Origin: Pipra filicauda
Lineage: Eukaryota > Chordata > Aves > Passeriformes > Pipridae
NCBI RefSeq assembly: GCF_003945595.2
Contig: NW_024104446.1
Coordinates: 186,001 to 250,000 of the forward strand
Length of the DNA stretch: 64,000 nt
Direction: 5' to 3'
Shown: piece after piece, positions 26,270 to 36,979 of the stretch
Position numbering within the stretch: the first letter of the stretch is position 1
Layout: each line of letters begins with the position of its first letter
The notes under the pieces: model-generated
Told to the model about the DNA's origin: nothing
What the model saw: only the letters and a program-made list of their open reading frames with translations
The model's database searches: none
Position numbers and translations under genes: made by a program

Positions 26270-29200
26270 TCCCCTGCAGTTTCTTTATGAGGTAAAAGAA
26301 TCCAAGGGAAATTTAATTCAAATGTGAACCTTATAATCCAAAAGCCATACAAAGGGTTCAAGCACCCAGCTCTTGCTTTCCAAATTGCAAATTGAAATAA
26401 ATGTCTGAATATGAAGTAAATTACCTACAATGGTATTTAAATCTTCAAGTATTACCAAAAATAATTTAAATGCAAATTTGTATTTATTTATTTGTGTCTC
26501 AAATGGAATTCACACCAGTTAAGCAACACCTTTCAAGTTCATTTGAAACTAATTACATGGATAATTCTTCTTATCCAGATGACTGATTAAAATGTTATTT
26601 TTGGATGCAGTCCTGAAAATCCATATATTCCTGTAAATAATTCTTGCATGAAGTGTCTCATGAAAGTCACACAACTGCCTTTAAAATCCCCTTCTCACAT
26701 GTCCACAACTACCAACCTTATAAAAAAACAGTTTAATAGTTAAAAAGAAAAATATATGGCCTTCTACTAATCTAGTCTTTCAAGCAGAACACTATGTTTG
26801 GTAAGAATGCAAGGAAAAGGATATCCATGTTAGATTTGTTTTACTGTGTCATGGTTGATTAACCAGGAACAGCATCTGCACGAAGATACAGCTCATAAAA
26901 TTACTGACCAAGGTTTTAAGTTAAAGATTTACAAACATTACAAGAGTGTAATGGAAATATCTTAGCTCATGGATTAAAACTCTCTATTAGTATATGGAGA
27001 GTCAACTGAAAACATTTTTCTTTAATATATGCAAAACTGATCTGTTTGCCCTTTTCTGCAGTTCACACAGCAAAGGAATTGCCATGAACATCTCTGCAGC
27101 TATAGAAAACACTAACATATAGTTACTCTAAGGTGAGAAAAGGCTGTATTAGTTAAAAAAAAAAAAAATGCAAAAGAATAGGTTTTAATGATTTTAGATA
27201 CCTGTTTTTCAAAACAGTGCTCTTCAAGGCCAGCCTAACACCTGTCAAATCTCATCACTACAGACAATTTGCTAAACCCCGAGGAAACATTAAACATTTC
27301 TGAAGATTTCCACCCAGAATCAGAACAGTTCCTTTAACTGAGGAGAGCAGGAGGACACGTCTAAAGAATTTCCTATTCCTGGTTTAGGAAAATACTGCAT
27401 CTGTCTCTTAGAATCACACACAAACTGAATACTTCTGTCTGGAAACAGATGTAACTGGTACCTGTTCTCAGAATAAAATAAAAACAAGAAAGGCTGAGTT
27501 GGAGCCACAGACAGACTGCTTGGGCTGCTGAGTAAAAATTCAGTTCAGAAAGTAAGACAACACATTCTCTTTCCCCAGCAGATGAGATATTGATCATTGA
27601 TGATCCCAAGCTTTATAAATAAAATATTTTCTGAGACAATGGGTTAGGGGGAACCTTACTCTTGTGTAATAAATCCTTGATCTTCTGTGCATTAGAACCA
27701 AATGTTTTTGTGAAAGAAAGCAGTTTGGCAGACCAGCATAACAGATCTTTCTACAGAATTTCATCTTCCACACAGTAGATGGATATGAAGATGAAAATTT
27801 ACTTCTATCTTGGAGGACTATTATTGACTATGTCAGGAAGATTGTACAGGAATTCCTCAGAAAGTAGCTCATTTCCTGGTCTTATGAAGAAAATTACCTG
27901 GAAAACATAGGGCTGTTTTAACTTAGGTAAAGTAAAGAAACCTACTAAAATCTCAGACCATTGATCTTTACAGATCACACAGCTGCATCATGACGCTGGC
28001 CACCGAATGGCACACTCAAACATGAGCAAAAATTCTTAAGGGATGTCTTTTAAAAGTGATAGATAGTGCCTAAATCTCAGAACTTGCAATAACATTTTTT
28101 GAATCAGTAGTACTCCGGAGGGTGTGGAATTTTATATCCTCTAGCAGTATCTGACCCAAACATCATTTCTCATAGCGTATGACCTGTGTTACAGCTATAT
28201 CTTATAAAATATTAAAAGTAAGGCCCCTTTAAGAAATCATCTCATATATCTTCTCAAATACCAAATCGAACAATTTATTCCAACTTCACAAAGGCAGCAC
28301 TAGCTTTTAGGTACTTCCTGAACAACTCTAACCTGGTTGTGATCATGAGATGATACCATCAACCTGTTGCAGCTGAATTCTGTTGCACAGTTTGTACTAT
28401 TTTCTTTTTTGAGCAATTCTCATTAACCAATCATTAGGTCATCAAAAACTGCCCAGCCAAACAACAACCAAAAAGTAAGGAAGGACATGTGTGATCCAAG
28501 CTCAGTATTACTTCCACAAGGTAAGCCTGAATTATCCCAATTATACTATTTTCTAAAATATCCAAGAAGTTTGCATCACTGAAGCCTGGACCATTTATCT
28601 ATGTGCACTTTGACTCCACTCAAAAAAATTTCCAGTATACCTGTGTGAAATACATGTGAGTATACATTTGATACATATAAAAATAAAACATAATAAAATA
28701 ATGTATTATTGTGGGAGAAGAACAGGACTTTTAGAATATGAACATTTCAGTACTTAAAAAAGTAGTAAAATAAATAACAACAAAAATCAAAGACAAGTCT
28801 ATGAGCTGCTTCTACTCCAGTACTTGTACCGAAAACACCTGTACGCTGTGGGGTAGCAAGGTATTCATGGTAGGCAATCATGGATTCACCCAAGCACCCA
28901 CACTTAGCAGCACAATGCATTGCCTGTGTATACAATAAAGTGTAAACAAAGGTTTAGATCCCCAGGCTGAGGTTCTCCAGTTCTTTTGCATGTGAAGTGT
29001 AACTTGTTTGGGAAGTAACAAAGATGTATTGTACTAAAAGATGCTTGTTGCCTTTCAGTGCCCCAGGGGCTGTGGTAAATGTTTGTGATGGGAGCAGCCT
29101 TTCTGTTTTGAGACTGGTTTTGGCAGTGGAGATCTGTAACACTGCACAGGAAACGGAATGATGGTCATGGGCAGAGGAAAGTAGTACCCCTGTGCCACGG

Positions 29201-29980
29201 AGCTTTCTGACTGGTTTCCAGAGGACCACTGCTGCTGATATAGCCCAGGACTTATGGACTGCTATACATCAGTTAAAAGAAATATATGAAAGGGAAATGA
29301 GCCTTAAAAACCAAGACGCTTCCAAAAGCATGCTCTAAGTCTCTAGAGTAGCACTTTATAATGGCTATTAGAAACATAAGAAAAATAATTTTGTTGAGGT
29401 ATACGAGCAAATTAAATAAAATGATAAACTAAAACATCAATAATGGTATTAATAAAGCTTCCCAATTTAAGCTCTGAATGCATAACAGAAAACAGAGAGA
29501 TTGAAGCATCAATGATGTCAACTGCATTTTATATAAATTATGTTTTAAAGTATGTAGTGGCAATGAAATATCAATATAATACATATTGGTTTATTACTAA
29601 GAACAGCTACTATGTTCATGTAAAATAATTTACTAATATATATTGAATCCAGAAAAGCAACTTAATCCTTCCACTCCTGAGTCATAAACTCCTATAATAG
29701 CTTCAAATCATCTCTGACAACTGTCTGGGTAAAACCTGAGTTTATTGGTCTTTCCTGTGCAATGAAACATCCTCTGGAAAGTAAGGAAGAAAGAGATGTT
29801 TGAATGGGGAACTTGTAATTTACAGGAAAAATTACTATAAAAAAAGTATTGATCTTTTTCCATTAAGTACATGTACCAAAATCTTATAGAGAATGGAGGG
29901 GGATATTAAATAACCTTATTAAAGAAAATAATTATTAAAAAGTAACTATAGAAATGCACATATACATATTTTATATTTCT
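26270..29980. other. Plain intron sequence
   Basis: Nothing recognised apart from slightly GC-richer patches near 28800-28930 and 29040-29240. Confidence 0.55.
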
Positions 29981-29985
29981 ATTTT

Positions 29986-29998
29986 CCTACATACATAA
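29986..29998 (+). repeat. Target-site duplication, left copy
   Basis: The 13-bp sequence CCTACATACATAA lies directly left of the SINE and is identical to 30296-30308. Length and perfection fit endonuclease-primed LINE-type integration. Confidence 0.92.
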
Positions 29999-30230
29999 GG
30001 GCCAGTCTTCGCGAGCGAAGATTTTTGGGAAAGGTCATTAACCATTCCAGCCTGCGCAGTGGATTTTTAGGTGAGACACAGCGTGCGCTGAACTGAGCCC
30101 ACCCTTTAGTCCTGAGGTTCATCTGCCGGGGCCGAGCAAAGCTTGGACAGTGTAGGTTTGTTTTTAGAGTGACCTTCTCTTAGGTGGATTGCCTACCAAG
30201 GCTGACGAGCTCCACCTGCCCAGGGGGCCG

Positions 30231-30241
30231 GGAATCGAACC
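30231..30241 (-). promoter_or_regulatory. Pol III B box of the SINE
   Basis: On the minus strand this reads GGTTCGATTCC, an exact match to the B-box consensus GGTTCGANTCC (the T-loop of a tRNA). It lies 32 nt downstream of the A box, a normal tRNA-type spacing. Confidence 0.87.
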
Positions 30242-30273
30242 CGGGTCGCAGAGGTGAGAGTCAGGCACTCTAA

Positions 30274-30284
30274 CCACTAGACCA
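30274..30284 (-). promoter_or_regulatory. Pol III A box of the SINE
   Basis: On the minus strand this reads TGGTCTAGTGG, which matches the type 2 Pol III A-box consensus TRGYNNARNNG at every position. Confidence 0.85.
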
Positions 30285-30295
30285 CCAGAGGCCCC

Positions 30296-30308
30296 CCTAC
30301 ATACATAA
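30296..30308 (+). repeat. Target-site duplication, right copy
   Basis: This is an identical 13-bp copy of 29986-29998, directly right of the tRNA-like head. The run of C at the junction leaves the exact boundary uncertain by a base or two. Confidence 0.92.
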
Positions 30309-32175
30309 TTCATGTAATATATACATAAAGTTGTGTTTTCATCTTAAATATACCACAAGCCATACCAAAAGCTACTAAAGTATGAATGAATGTTCAGTTA
30401 TACAAACAGCCTGTATACAACTAAAAAGGGAAAATGGATACAGTATACATCAAGATGCTATCCAGAAGACCAATACTCCCATTTAATTCTGCCAATACAA
30501 TATCAGACTAAAGTGAACCGTGTAAAAGGACTCTGAAATATATTAGGCAATAAAGCTCTAGATGTGAACTTTAACTCTCAGTAGTTCTTCCTTTCACCTC
30601 TTTGAAGAAGCAAATAAAAAAGATTTACAATCAAAGGGGTTTAATCTCACGTAAACTGAAATTAATCTCCAAAGAATAAATAGAACATCACATCCATAAA
30701 GTGTGATTATGTTTCTTTTACTCATGGAAAAGACTTTCATATTTCATATAATTTTATGGGTTTGCCCTTCATGGGTGAAATACTCTATATTTTTCTCAAC
30801 AAGTGATGTTGTATGTAAAAAAAACCAACCCAGATCTAAAAAGAAAATAAAAATAATTTATGACCATTGAATCTGTGGGCAAATCATGAAATATAGAATT
30901 CAATATTTTCTGCAGTAGGTTTCCAGGACCATTAGAAATTGAACATATTGTTTCTATTTCAAAATGGTTGTGCTTTCACTTCTGCTTTTTTGCAATGGTT
31001 TTGTTGATTTCTATTAATTCAGAATTAATACTTAATGGGGGAAAAATTACTCTTTTATTCTAATTACTGTCAATTAGTGAATTTGAGGAAGAAGAACTGT
31101 CACCAATACCAAACTTCAGCAGCCTTCCAAATCAAAAGATTCACATTATCTCAGGGGTTTTTTGATGTTTTCCCTGATTCTTATCTTTTACTTCACTCTC
31201 TAGTAAAGCTGTTATTCTCTGATAATAAATCACAGAAACATAAAATGCATTTAGAAAGTCACACACCATGTCAGCATTGTTTAGCATAATAGACTCAAAT
31301 ATAATCAATAGATTTACACATTGCTAAAGAACTTTTCCCTTCATTATGTAACATTTTCAATACTTTTTCCAAAGAGGCTAATATAGTTGAAGGGGTAGGG
31401 GTAAAAAAATCATAACATTCCTTATTAAAGCCCTATTAACATGGAATTTTTCTGAAGAACAGATGGAGATTTTTAGGTGTCCAGGCCAAAGAAGCATCAT
31501 TCGAGAACACTAAAAATTCTGTAATCGTACTGGATAAAGAGTACAAAACCCAATTCTCCTCAACCTGATATTTAGAATTTCAATTGAAAAAACTCAAAAT
31601 ATATTAAAAAAGAAATATAATTTAGAAACTTTCATGCGTTTTCCTAAAATATCACAAAAAATTACAGAAAACTTCGAAAACCAACTATGACATAGAATAC
31701 AATTGGGCCACATATGCAGATTAAATTCAGATTAAAAACTTAAATAGATTACCTAATTGTTTTTTACTGTGTTATTCTTAGTGCAGCTTTTGGAGTCCAC
31801 GGCAGAATTTCCATAATTTTGCTTCTTATTGACAAGACATAGCATCCCCACCTTGAATCCCAAGAGATAAATCAAAAAAATCCACAAAGCCTTCCACACA
31901 AAGTGCTTCATTTGGTACCAGGAAAATTCACTGGAGTGTTTTTTATTAGTATCTCAGTAAATAAATTTTATTAGATTAATTCCTTTGAATTCAGACGTCT
32001 CTTCTCAAAATTAATAATTAGATGTAATACTTTAGCACCTATAAAAATCACAGCATAACACAGAGTCTAGCACTCTCTTTTCTCTCTTTCTGTGATATAT
32101 TACAAGTGAACACAGGGACCCTGAATACTTCTCTACTGCCATAAACAGATTGCTCATTTTTTCGATGTCACTCAC

Positions 32176-32274
32176 TCCACAACATGCCACACCGACCACG
32201 TCTGCAGAGACAGGCTGGCACGGTGTTTGACAAAGCTGCTTGTCACTTGCTGTAATGGTCACTGACATTATTGC
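32176..32274 (-). other. Candidate cassette exon in ATRNL1 (would truncate inside the membrane helix)
   Basis: On the minus strand, a good acceptor (gttttccttcag, 32275-32286) precedes 99 bp that end at a gtgagt donor (32170-32175). The base before the donor is A rather than G, which is slightly weak. Spliced after the 39333-39394 exon, it would read Arg-Gln-stop, ending the protein in the middle of the transmembrane helix. It is CpG-bearing and GC-richer than its flanks. There is no transcript evidence, and splice-like pairs arise by chance in introns. Confidence 0.22.
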
Positions 32275-35200
32275 CTGAAGGAAAACACTAATATTTTGTA
32301 CTTCCTTTATTTTTGGTTATTATTTTCCTTCATCAGCTTTCACCTCACTTCACTGTATACTTATATCTGGAAACAAACTTCCGAAGTTAACTGGTAAATG
32401 TCATAAGAAAACTGAATTCCTTCTCTTTCGAATTAAAATGACAAAAGCAAAATTTCAAGCCCATTTATCACAGATGAAAACCTGTTCTAGTTCTTTTGTT
32501 TAAAGCATGGTGGACTGGAGTTTCATAAAAAAATTTGACCAGGATTAAGGAGTCTAGAAGAAAAATAGCTGCAAGCGCCAATGTTCTTTTAGTGTAAGAA
32601 AACAATTGACTAATCGGATTTAAGAAAATACAGCACAAAATGTAGGAAACCAAAACAAACACAGCATGAATTATCTACGATGCTTCTTAGGATAAAAAAT
32701 ATAATGCAGCTGTAAAAAGACATATCCTTGTAAGGAGAATATGCCAGAGCTGCCTCAGAGTAAGAAAGCCCACAAAGCACTGAGTCTTAAAAAAAAATAC
32801 ATGTTTTCTTCAGGGTCTTGAGAAGTGTGTTTCAGGTGCCACCTTCAGAGACCTCTGTGGTGAATACCACCACAGAAGTGGCAGCTTTGGTTCCAATGAG
32901 ATTTTATAAAAGAAGAAGTGGTGACAAGATGGTTTTTGGAGTGCTAGACTACAGCATCACACATGATGAAGAGTGCAATTTAAGATTTTCTCTTTTTTGT
33001 CTCTCTAAAAAAGACTAGGGGGAAAAAATTCTTTCAAATCCTTTTACTGTTATACAAGTCTTCACCCTACAACTACCCTCTGCACTTAAGTAATTCCAGA
33101 ACTTATTTCTAGTTATTATGAACTCAGGAGAAATTGGGATTGAGCACTCCAGGAGGCACAACAAACAGCTCTCACTTACTGTATTTGATACATAAAGGAA
33201 GAGAGTATTAAAAAATTTCAATAGACCTACTTGAAAGAAGGAAAAAGCCACACCTGTTTTACATCAAGCAAGTACATAGGCCACCTTCAGATATCTGAGC
33301 AACTGTTTCCTGTTTCGAGGAACAGTGTCTGTTGAAATCAAAATATGGCAAGCTCTCAAATGCCCTCCAAATGACTCAAAGGAAAAACATAGAAAGAAGA
33401 AAAAGAACAAAATAATGGAATACATTTCTGTTCACTGGTGGATTAAATTACTCATCCGTTGTTTTGAAGAGCAACAGATCCAATTGTACGGGGGAATCTC
33501 CTTTGCCTGCAGGCCAATAACAGTGGCTGCCTTCCCAGGAAATATGAATTTATCAAATAAGTCTACAGTAATGACAAAGATTCTGTGTGATTCAGAGAGT
33601 GGAAGGCATAAAGCTACAGTCAAAATTTCAAAACAAACATTTTAAAAAAGGAAACCCAACTCAAGATTGTCCACCACAGTATAGACGTGCTTGTCCCAGT
33701 GGAAGTCAAACAACTATTTGCTTCTAAGTGAGGTGAAAACTGTTTAACGCATCACTGAGTAAAAATCAATTTTATTCTAGCCCCAAATGTAAAATCCATT
33801 TTGCTAAGATGACTTGATTTTCATGTTACCATAAAATATTCTAATTTAGATTTATAAGGCTTCTACATTTTCCGAGGACACAGCCATGGTGGATGAGATC
33901 TGATCCTGACATACTGTTTTGTCTTTCTTATGGAGATCAATATGTGATCTCATGAAGATAAGCATGCCAAAATCTAGCACTAATTTATCATCCTTCATTT
34001 TAACAAAAACAAAACATGAAGCCAGGCATACAGAGCAAAGAATGCTGGTAGGGAGAAGGAAATCTCCCATTGCAAATTTACACCCAGGACAGCAGATTCA
34101 AGCTCTGCAGCTCTCAGGAGCTCTGACACAACCCCCTGAAATGCAGCCACCAGTCCCACTGCAGGAAGCACAACTGAAGGGACTGTTCAGAGATTTTGGC
34201 ACACAGTCATACATACGGGGTTAATAAACCTGGTTCTTCAGTATCTGCTGAAATTCCTATTGTAGTTCATGCTTGTCCTTACCTTAACGCCCATCTTCTC
34301 CTCCTTCAATAAACACTAGGTATATTTTGAATATTGTTTTCTCTCACTTACACTGCTTACAGAAAGATTTATCAGAAAGAATGTACTCCTGATCCTAAAT
34401 GACCATAATTTTTTATGGAATTTCTAAAAGCACACAGAAAACAAACTATCAAACTATCCATATTATTTAACAGTGCTCTACTTATTAAAAATTTAAAATT
34501 CTTTAATTCATAATAGTAAGGAGATGTGTTATAAAAGTGTCTAAAGTATAGTACTCCATTCAGATATAAAATCCACTGTTGCCAGCTCCACCCAAAGTGC
34601 CAGAGACAACGGAAGGAATAGTTCTGGGAGCATAAGGATGTGTGCTTAGAGAAAGTGCTGATTGGTTAGTAGTTGGTACCATGTATTTGAAGCAGGCTTT
34701 AAAAAAGTAGTTATGACAGTAGCAGATGCGTATCATTTCCTATCACAAGTATATTAACAGTTAACCTTTGTTATCTGCACTGATTTCATGCTTGCCTGGT
34801 TTCTGATTATGAACTAAAACCACATTTCTTACCAAAACTCCTGCCTAAAATTATTAATACAAATAATTTTCCAAGAAATGCATGAGGATTATTATAAATT
34901 CTGTTATACTGTTAAAATTTTATTTAAAAGCATATTAAGAAATCAAGTGTTTATTAGCTCTCAATTCTGGATTTACTCAAATCATATATAATAAAAAATA
35001 ACAATTATTGAACAGTCAATTTTTATGCATGATAAAACATGATCTAAAAAAAAAATAAATAATGTTCTCAGAAAATAAAGCTACTTCCTATACAATTATG
35101 CAATGCCAAAAAGTGTTATGGCACCTACCATATAAAAACCATATATTCATATAAGACTTGAAAACACTAAAAATGTTTTTATCACTTATAGTTTAAGGAA

Positions 35201-36270
35201 AAAAGCTCCAAACTTTAGCGTATTAAGTGTTTTACTGGTCAGGGTAATACAGGAACAGACTTTCTTTAACTGTGGGTACTGTATTTCTTCAGTGTAAGAA
35301 GAATAATCATTCACATTTGCTGCCTGTGAAATTTCCTAATGAGATCTGTGCTTCTTCAAAGCAAGTGGAAAAAAAAGTCAGACACTTCTCCATTTGTGTG
35401 ACAGCTAAAAGTCTTCAAGGCACTGAGTAAAGCAACACAGATGCCAAACTTTCTATAAGACAGTTAGTAACCTGTTCCTACTCTTACATAACTGATTGCA
35501 TTTTTACTCTAGAGAAAAGGTCATTGAACCAGTAGATACAATGAAACCTTCCAGGAGAAAGATAATGAAATTAAATAAGGTAGGGTTTTTAACTATTCAT
35601 ATCATGGTCTGGAGAACTACAGCTTCAAAAATATTCTGCTTATTTTTTTCAAAATAACTTTTATTTCTATAACTTTTTTGTTCTAGGGTATAGAATATCA
35701 GTATCTTGGTAGACCAAGCATTAATTGCAGAGCTAATCATAGAGTTTTTGATGTTACGTACAGTTTTAAATAAAGTTCTTACAGAACAATAGTTTTAAAA
35801 GAGTTCATCTTGATACATCAGGACAGTTCTAAAAATGCTTGTTATTTTGATGTCTCTGATTCAAGCAGTAAAATGTTCATTTCTTCTTCTAGTTTGGAAC
35901 ACACAATTTTAAACTATACTTTTGAATGGTTATTGAAAAGCTGTTCCTGTCAAATTAACCTATTTGCTGCTTTGGTTAAGCAGCCAGGGTGAATAGTGTT
36001 ATGTCACATCCTCAGAAACATGAGAAATACGATATTAGAGGGGAGAAATGCAAATGTACGTTTATCAAAGCGTGTTGAAATACGTTTTGTTGTCAACCAC
36101 ATTCAAATTATCTTTAAACACAATTATTTTCTCAATCAATAATCCTAGTAAATATGACCTGGGTTATTACTGTTACCAACATAATTTGCCACAGTCATAA
36201 TACACCACATTCCTACTCAGTAAACAAAGGAAAACAAATTCCCACAAACAAACAAAACTAAAAACACACA

Positions 36271-36292
36271 AAAAAAGAAAGAAAGAAAGAAA
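36271..36292 (+). repeat. (GAAA)n microsatellite
   Basis: About four uninterrupted gaaa units follow an A run. The tract ends about 90 bp left of the LTR. Confidence 0.9.
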
Positions 36293-36379
36293 CTCTTATT
36301 AAAATAATTCTTTTAGACTACAAATCTTTGAAACAAAATTTTCAGATAAGGGCTCAAACACTATCAACCAATATGGAAA

Positions 36380-36976
36380 TGTAGTGGGTTGACCCTGGCC
36401 AGATACCAGGTACCCACTAAAGCCGCTCTCTCACTCTCCCTCTGCAACTGGACAGAAGAGAGAGAAAAAAAACAGCCAAGGATTCATGAGTAGAGATAAG
36501 AGCTGGGAGAGGTCAGTGACTGATTACTTTCATAGGCAAAACAAGACTCAAAGTGGGGATAGTATTTATATTTATTACTAACAGGATAAGAGCCAAAGAG
36601 TGAGAAATAAAACAGTCTTAAAAACACCTTCCCCCCCCCTTCCTCCCATGTTCTCCCTCCTCCCCCCCAGTGGTGCAGGGGGATGGGGAATGGGGGTTAT
36701 GGTCAGTTGTTGTTTCTGCAGCTGCTCAGGGAGAGGAGTTGGAGTCCTTCCCCTGCTCCCATGGGGTCTTTGCAAAATTCACTCTTCATTGTCCTGCAAC
36801 TTTACTTCCTGCAACATACAACTCAAAACACAGATCACCTTTCCCCCAAGGTAAAATCTCCTTGAGGCACACACTGGGTCTCCCCATCTTCCCTCATTAC
36901 CCACCAGGTACACCCTGGTCCCTGAGCAAAGACAATCCCACGGGTTTGTCCTTTGGGTACAACTTTGTCCACTAGT
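36380..36976. mobile_element. Avian retroviral LTR (solo or fragment)
   Basis: It opens with TGTAGTGGGTTGACCCTGGC and continues with a purine/pyrimidine-rich region, a canonical AATAAA at 36606-36611, a C9 run at 36631-36639, a GC-rich middle and a ccctgctcccatggggtctt segment. I recognise this as a long-terminal-repeat type widespread in birds. No retroviral coding sequence is next to it, so it is a solo LTR or fragment. The right end near 36976 is approximate, and I found no clear flanking duplication. The open frames of up to 101 aa over it are not viral genes. Confidence 0.72.
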
Positions 36977-36979
36977 GTG

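Larger units (their letters stand above)
29999..30295 (-). mobile_element. tRNA-derived SINE with intact Pol III boxes, 3' hairpin and no A-tail
   Basis: This is a 297-bp GC-rich block inserted in very AT-rich intron, bounded by a perfect 13-bp direct repeat. Read on the minus strand, it starts GGGGCC and has an A box (TGGTCTAGTGG, 30284-30274) and a B box (GGTTCGATTCC, 30241-30231) 32 nt apart. Between them CTCTCAC sits where a tRNA anticodon loop would be, which makes the head most like tRNA-Glu(CUC). The anticodon and acceptor stems do not pair properly, so it is not a working tRNA gene. About 220 bp of unique, tRNA-unrelated body follow. The 3' end is a hairpin with a 7-bp stem and 2-nt loop (30006-30021), then GACTGGCCC, directly followed by the target repeat. 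There is no poly-A and no CR1 octamer tail. No TTTT run occurs inside the transcribed strand. Thirteen CpGs survive, which suggests a young insertion. I do not recognise the family, and no second copy was seen in the window. Confidence 0.88.
30310..36370. other. Plain intron sequence
   Basis: Apart from the candidate cassette exon at 32176-32274 and the (GAAA)n tract, nothing was recognised. Open frames at 33325 and 33919 lack any identifiable domain. Confidence 0.55.

Noticed and set aside
30224..30295. A functional tRNA-Glu gene on the minus strand
   Set aside because: A and B boxes are perfect, but the anticodon stem and the acceptor stem do not pair. The tRNA-like part is the head of a longer unit with target-site duplications, so it is a SINE.
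33325..33645. 106-aa plus-strand open frame
   Set aside because: Random-looking, lysine-rich AT-driven translation with no family resemblance.
33919..34224. 101-aa plus-strand open frame ending in a Gln/Pro-rich stretch
   Set aside because: No recognisable domain, and the opposite strand is equally open. Treated as chance.
36271..36292. CRISPR-like or structured array
   Set aside because: Plain (GAAA)n microsatellite. No spaced direct repeats occur anywhere in the window.
36600..36975. Open frames of 84-101 aa over the LTR
   Set aside because: They are translations of LTR control sequence; no retroviral protein features are present.
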